Below, piece by piece: positions 61,177 to 64,000 of a DNA stretch of 64,000 nucleotides (the stretch's first letter is position 1; the number at the start of each line of letters is the position of its first letter). Origin of the DNA: Gemmatimonadota bacterium (lineage in GTDB: Bacteria > Gemmatimonadota > Gemmatimonadetes > Gemmatimonadales > GWC2-71-9); contig JAKLGU010000001.1 in NCBI GenBank assembly GCA_022710485.1, forward strand, positions 366,501 through 430,500. Direction: 5' to 3'. The position numbers and the translations under genes are program-made. The notes under the pieces were generated by a model, which ran no database searches, had not been told where the DNA came from, and was given only the letters and a program-made list of their open reading frames with translations.

Positions 61177-62534
61177 CGTTGCGCCGCACGCCCGCACTCT
61201 CCGCGCTCCTGATGGCGCTGGTGGCCCCCGCCCTCCCCGCCCAGGCCACGGTCGAGGCCAGCCGGCGTACCGCCATCGTCACCGCCGTCGAGCGCCTCGC
61301 GCCGGCTGTCGTCTCCATCAGCGTCGCGGCGCGCCAGCAGGTGGCGATGCGCTCCTCATGGGCCGACATGTTCGTCCCGCGGTACGCCTCCCAGCTCGTC
61401 CGCGGCTCCGGCACCGGCTTCATCATCCGGAGCAACGGCGTCATCCTGACCAATCAGCATGTCGTGGCCGGGGCCGAACAGATCACCGTGACGCTTCGCG
61501 ACGGCACCCAGCTCACCGCGCGGCTCGTCGGCGCCGACCCAGTGGCCGACATCGCCGTCATCCAGGTGACCGGGCGCGGCCTCCCCACCGTCCCGCTCGG
61601 CAAGAGCAGCGAACTCATGGTCGGCGAATGGGTCGTGGCCCTCGGCAACCCCTACGCCGACTATCTCGGCAACACCGAGCCGACGGTTACCGCCGGCGTC
61701 GTGAGCGCCACCGGCCGGAACATCCTGCCCTCCGAGGGGCAGGCCGGACTCTACCTCGACATGATCCAGACCGACGCCGCCATCAACCCCGGCAACTCCG
61801 GGGGCCCGCTGGCCAACGCGCTCGGCCAGGTGGTCGGCGTCAATTCGTCGATCCTGTCCAACAGCGGCGGGTCGATCGGGCTCGGCTTCGCGATCCCCAT
61901 CGAGCGAGCGCTCCGCGTGGCGGATCTTCTCCTGGCCGCCGGCGCCGTGCGCCGCGCCTGGACCGGGCTGGACGTGACGCCACCTCGAAACTTCGAGGAC
62001 TGGCGCGCCTCCAACGGACTCGTCGTGGCCAGCGTGGCGCCCGGCGGCCCCGCCGCGCGCGCCGGCATTCAGCGCGCAGACGTGCTGGTGTCGGCCAACG
62101 GCCGCACGCTGCACAACCACCTCGACTGGGAATCGGTCAAGCTGGATCTCGGCGTGTCCGACACCGTCGTCCTCGTCACGCGGCGCGGGACCACGACCGT
62201 CACCCGCACCCTCGTCGCAAGCGACCTCCCGACGCGCACCGCCGCGCGCGTGACGGTGCTCGAAGACCTCCAGCTGGTGACAGTCACGCCCGCCATCCGC
62301 GCGGAACGGGGCCTCCAGAGCGAGCAGGGCGCGCTCGTGGTGGGCATCGCGCCGCGAACGGCGGAGGCCACGGGGCTTCGGGAAGGCGACGTCATCGTGG
62401 GCCTCGACCGCCGCCGCGTCGCCAGTGCCACCGACCTGAGCGCGTTCTTCGACGACCTCCGACCGGGCGAGGCCTTTCGCATCTGGGTCGAGCGCAACGG
62501 GCAAACCGCCTACACGGACCTGGTGTACCGATGA
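61173..62534 (+). CDS. HtrA/DegP-like periplasmic serine protease
   Basis: A 453-residue protein with a signal peptide (LSALLMALVAPALPAQA). The trypsin-like domain has His96 (ILTNQHVVAG), Asp126 (DPVADIAVI) and Ser209 (NPGNSGGP); the substrate strand is AGVVSATGRN. Two PDZ domains follow, at about 265-345 and 365-450. It degrades misfolded envelope proteins and may sense stress. It overlaps truA and purB by four bases each. Confidence 0.93.
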   Translation: MTLRRTPALSALLMALVAPALPAQATVEASRRTAIVTAVERLAPAVVSISVAARQQVAMRSSWADMFVPRYASQLVRGSGTGFIIRSNGVILTNQHVVAGAEQITVTLRDGTQLTARLVGADPVADIAVIQVTGRGLPTVPLGKSSELMVGEWVVALGNPYADYLGNTEPTVTAGVVSATGRNILPSEGQAGLYLDMIQTDAAINPGNSGGPLANALGQVVGVNSSILSNSGGSIGLGFAIPIERALRVADLLLAAGAVRRAWTGLDVTPPRNFEDWRASNGLVVASVAPGGPAARAGIQRADVLVSANGRTLHNHLDWESVKLDLGVSDTVVLVTRRGTTTVTRTLVASDLPTRTAARVTVLEDLQLVTVTPAIRAERGLQSEQGALVVGIAPRTAEATGLREGDVIVGLDRRRVASATDLSAFFDDLRPGEAFRIWVERNGQTAYTDLVYR

Positions 62535-63970
62535 CTGACGACCGCTGGCGCTCGCCGCTCGGCTCCCGCTACGCCTCGCCTGCCATGCAGCGGCTCTGGG
62601 GCGAACCGCACCGGATCGGACTCTGGCGGCGCGTCTGGCTGTCGCTTGCGGAATCGGAGCGCGAGCTCGGCCTCGACATCCCCGAGGCCGCCCTCGCCGA
62701 GATGCGCGCCCACCTCGACGACGCCGACCTGGCCACCGCGGCCGAGTACGAGCGCCGATTCCGGCACGACGTCATGGCGCACGTGCACCACTTCGGCGAC
62801 CAGGCCCCCACCGCCCGGCCGTTCCTCCACCTCGGCGCCACCAGCGCCTTCGTGACGGATAACGCCGACCTGCTCGTCATGCGCGCCGGGCTCCGGCTCA
62901 TCCTCGGACGGCTGCTCAAGGTGCTGGACGCCCTGGGCGCCTTCGCGGAGCGGCACGCCGGGGAGCCCTGCCTCGCCTACACGCACTTCCAGCCCGCCCA
63001 GCTCACCACCGTGGGCAAGCGGGCCACGCTCTGGATGCAGGATTTCGCGGCGGACGTCGAGGAGACCTGCCATCGCATCGACACGATGAAGCTGCGCGGG
63101 TGCAAGGGAACCACCGGCACGCAGGCCTCGTTCCTCGAGCTGTTCCGCGGCGACCACGCGAAGGTCCGCGAACTTGACCGCCTTGTGGCGGAGCGGCTCG
63201 GGTTTTCGCAAACCTGGGCCGTCACGGGGCAGACCTACACGCGGAAGGCCGACAGCGCGGTGCTCGACCTGCTGTCCGGCGTGGCGCAGTCGGCGTCCAA
63301 GATGGCTGGCGACCTCCGGCTCCTGCAGCACGAGGGCGAGCTCCTCGAGCCGTTCGAGTCGGAACAGATCGGCTCCAGCGCCATGGCCTACAAGCGGAAC
63401 CCGATGCGCGCCGAGCGGATCAACGGCCTCGCGCGGTTCGTCATGTCGCTGCAGGCCAACACCGCGCAGACCGCCGCCAGCCAATGGCTGGAGCGCACCC
63501 TCGACGACAGCGCCAACCGCCGGCTCACCCTCCCCGAGGCGTTCCTCGCCACTGACGCGGTGCTGATCCTGGTCGAGAACATCGCCGACGGGATCGAGGT
63601 CCGGCCTGAGGTCATCCGGCGGCATGTGGCGGTGCAGATGCCCTTCATGGCCACCGAGCGGTGGCTGATGCTCGGCGTCTCCGCCGGCGGCGACCGCCAG
63701 GCGCTGCACGAGGTGGTGCGCCGGCACAGCCTGGCCGTAGCGGAGGCCGTGGCCCGCGGGGAGGCCAACGACCTCATGGAGCGCCTCGGCGCCGACCCCG
63801 CGTTCGGCAAGCTCCCGGCGGGGGCGCTGAAAGCCGAACTCGATCCCTCCAGGTACACCGGACGGGCCCGCGAACAGGTGGCGGAGTTCCTGGGCGAGTA
63901 CGCCCGGCCGCTCGCCGCCCGCGCCCGGCCCCTGGCCGTGACCCCTGACGCCGCCGAGGTACGGGTATGA
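62531..63970 (+). CDS. purB: Adenylosuccinate lyase
   Basis: Splits fumarate from SAICAR and adenylosuccinate in purine synthesis. The 479-residue enzyme carries the superfamily signature GSSAMAYKRNPMRAERI, in which the Ser-x-Met and Lys-Arg-Asn belong to the flexible catalytic loop, the His-containing HVHHFGDQAPTA and CLAYTHFQPAQLTTVGKR. Of the two families of purB, it fits the long eukaryote-like branch rather than the B. subtilis type. It overlaps the next gene by four bases. Confidence 0.95.
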   Translation: MTDDRWRSPLGSRYASPAMQRLWGEPHRIGLWRRVWLSLAESERELGLDIPEAALAEMRAHLDDADLATAAEYERRFRHDVMAHVHHFGDQAPTARPFLHLGATSAFVTDNADLLVMRAGLRLILGRLLKVLDALGAFAERHAGEPCLAYTHFQPAQLTTVGKRATLWMQDFAADVEETCHRIDTMKLRGCKGTTGTQASFLELFRGDHAKVRELDRLVAERLGFSQTWAVTGQTYTRKADSAVLDLLSGVAQSASKMAGDLRLLQHEGELLEPFESEQIGSSAMAYKRNPMRAERINGLARFVMSLQANTAQTAASQWLERTLDDSANRRLTLPEAFLATDAVLILVENIADGIEVRPEVIRRHVAVQMPFMATERWLMLGVSAGGDRQALHEVVRRHSLAVAEAVARGEANDLMERLGADPAFGKLPAGALKAELDPSRYTGRAREQVAEFLGEYARPLAARARPLAVTPDAAEVRV

Positions 63971-64000
63971 CTGTCATGTTCCGCAGCCAGCTGCCTCTCC
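63967..64000 (+). CDS. purC: Possible SAICAR synthetase, N-terminal fragment
   Basis: Eleven codons are visible before the window ends. The ATG overlaps the purB stop (ATGA), and the reading MTVMFRSQLPL resembles the N-terminus of phosphoribosylaminoimidazole-succinocarboxamide synthases. The neighbouring purB supports a purine gene. The call is tentative because nothing catalytic is inside the window. Confidence 0.45.
   Translation, partial: MTVMFRSQLPL

Overview
The window is a very GC-rich, densely packed bacterial chromosome segment of about 70 protein genes. No rRNA, tRNA, CRISPR array or insertion sequence was recognised. Gene content and style point to the Gemmatimonadota or a close relative in the Fibrobacteres-Chlorobi-Bacteroidetes (FCB) group (inference). 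The supporting traits are a TonB-dependent receptor with an FCB-style plug, a Ser/Thr kinase fused to a membrane segment and a long repeat-rich C-terminus, many small exported or lipoprotein beta-barrel and Ig-like proteins, and -10 boxes of the form TAnnTT(TG) rather than TATAAT.

Layout. 0-7.3 kb is housekeeping: ybeY (cut by the window edge), phoH and aspS on the minus strand, then rlmN between two copies of a perfect 12-bp hairpin repeat, then the glyoxylate-shunt operon aceB-aceA. 7.5-17 kb holds accessory single genes and a TetR regulon. The TetR gene and the downstream SDR/oxidoreductase/hydrolase operon each carry the same 18-bp palindromic operator. An ArsR-SRPBCC pair follows, with several small enzymes and exported proteins. 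16.3-22.4 kb has a YrbL-like kinase facing a nucleotidyltransferase/thymidylate-kinase-like fusion, a TauE/SafE exporter, a cytochrome c'-like lipoprotein, a NirK-like copper protein, a Tat-exported PqqB-like hydrolase, a DCC-family pseudogene, and a small membrane protein whose ribosome binding site lies in a predicted RNA hairpin.

22.5-36.9 kb is mixed: an M28 peptidase, a DUF4136 protein, an aldehyde dehydrogenase - amidohydrolase - channel-like run, an AI-2E-type permease, small envelope genes (including a 44-residue gene), an orphan LuxR-type response regulator, an exported amidohydrolase, a DoxX gene with a near-ideal promoter straddling a palindrome, and a PKD/HYR lipoprotein. 37-48.2 kb is a same-strand envelope block: ABC transporter, cytochrome c lipoprotein, TonB receptor, beta-barrel protein, receptor-type Ser/Thr kinase and a large Ig-like lipoprotein.

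48.3-64 kb returns to core metabolism: divergent hydroxyacid reductase and glycerate kinase genes, then a long minus-strand run of HEAT protein, HD-GYP protein, membrane-GAF-MCP protein, folK, panB, panC, panD, yqeK and a LytR_C protein. The plus-strand lexA and the truA - htrA-like - purB - purC operon close the window. Many genes overlap by ATGA, so translational coupling is common here. The least conventional items are the HEAT/HD-GYP/MCP module, the twin-operator TetR regulon, the NirK-like/cytochrome c'/PqqB-like cluster, and the promoter grammar with apparently leaderless genes.
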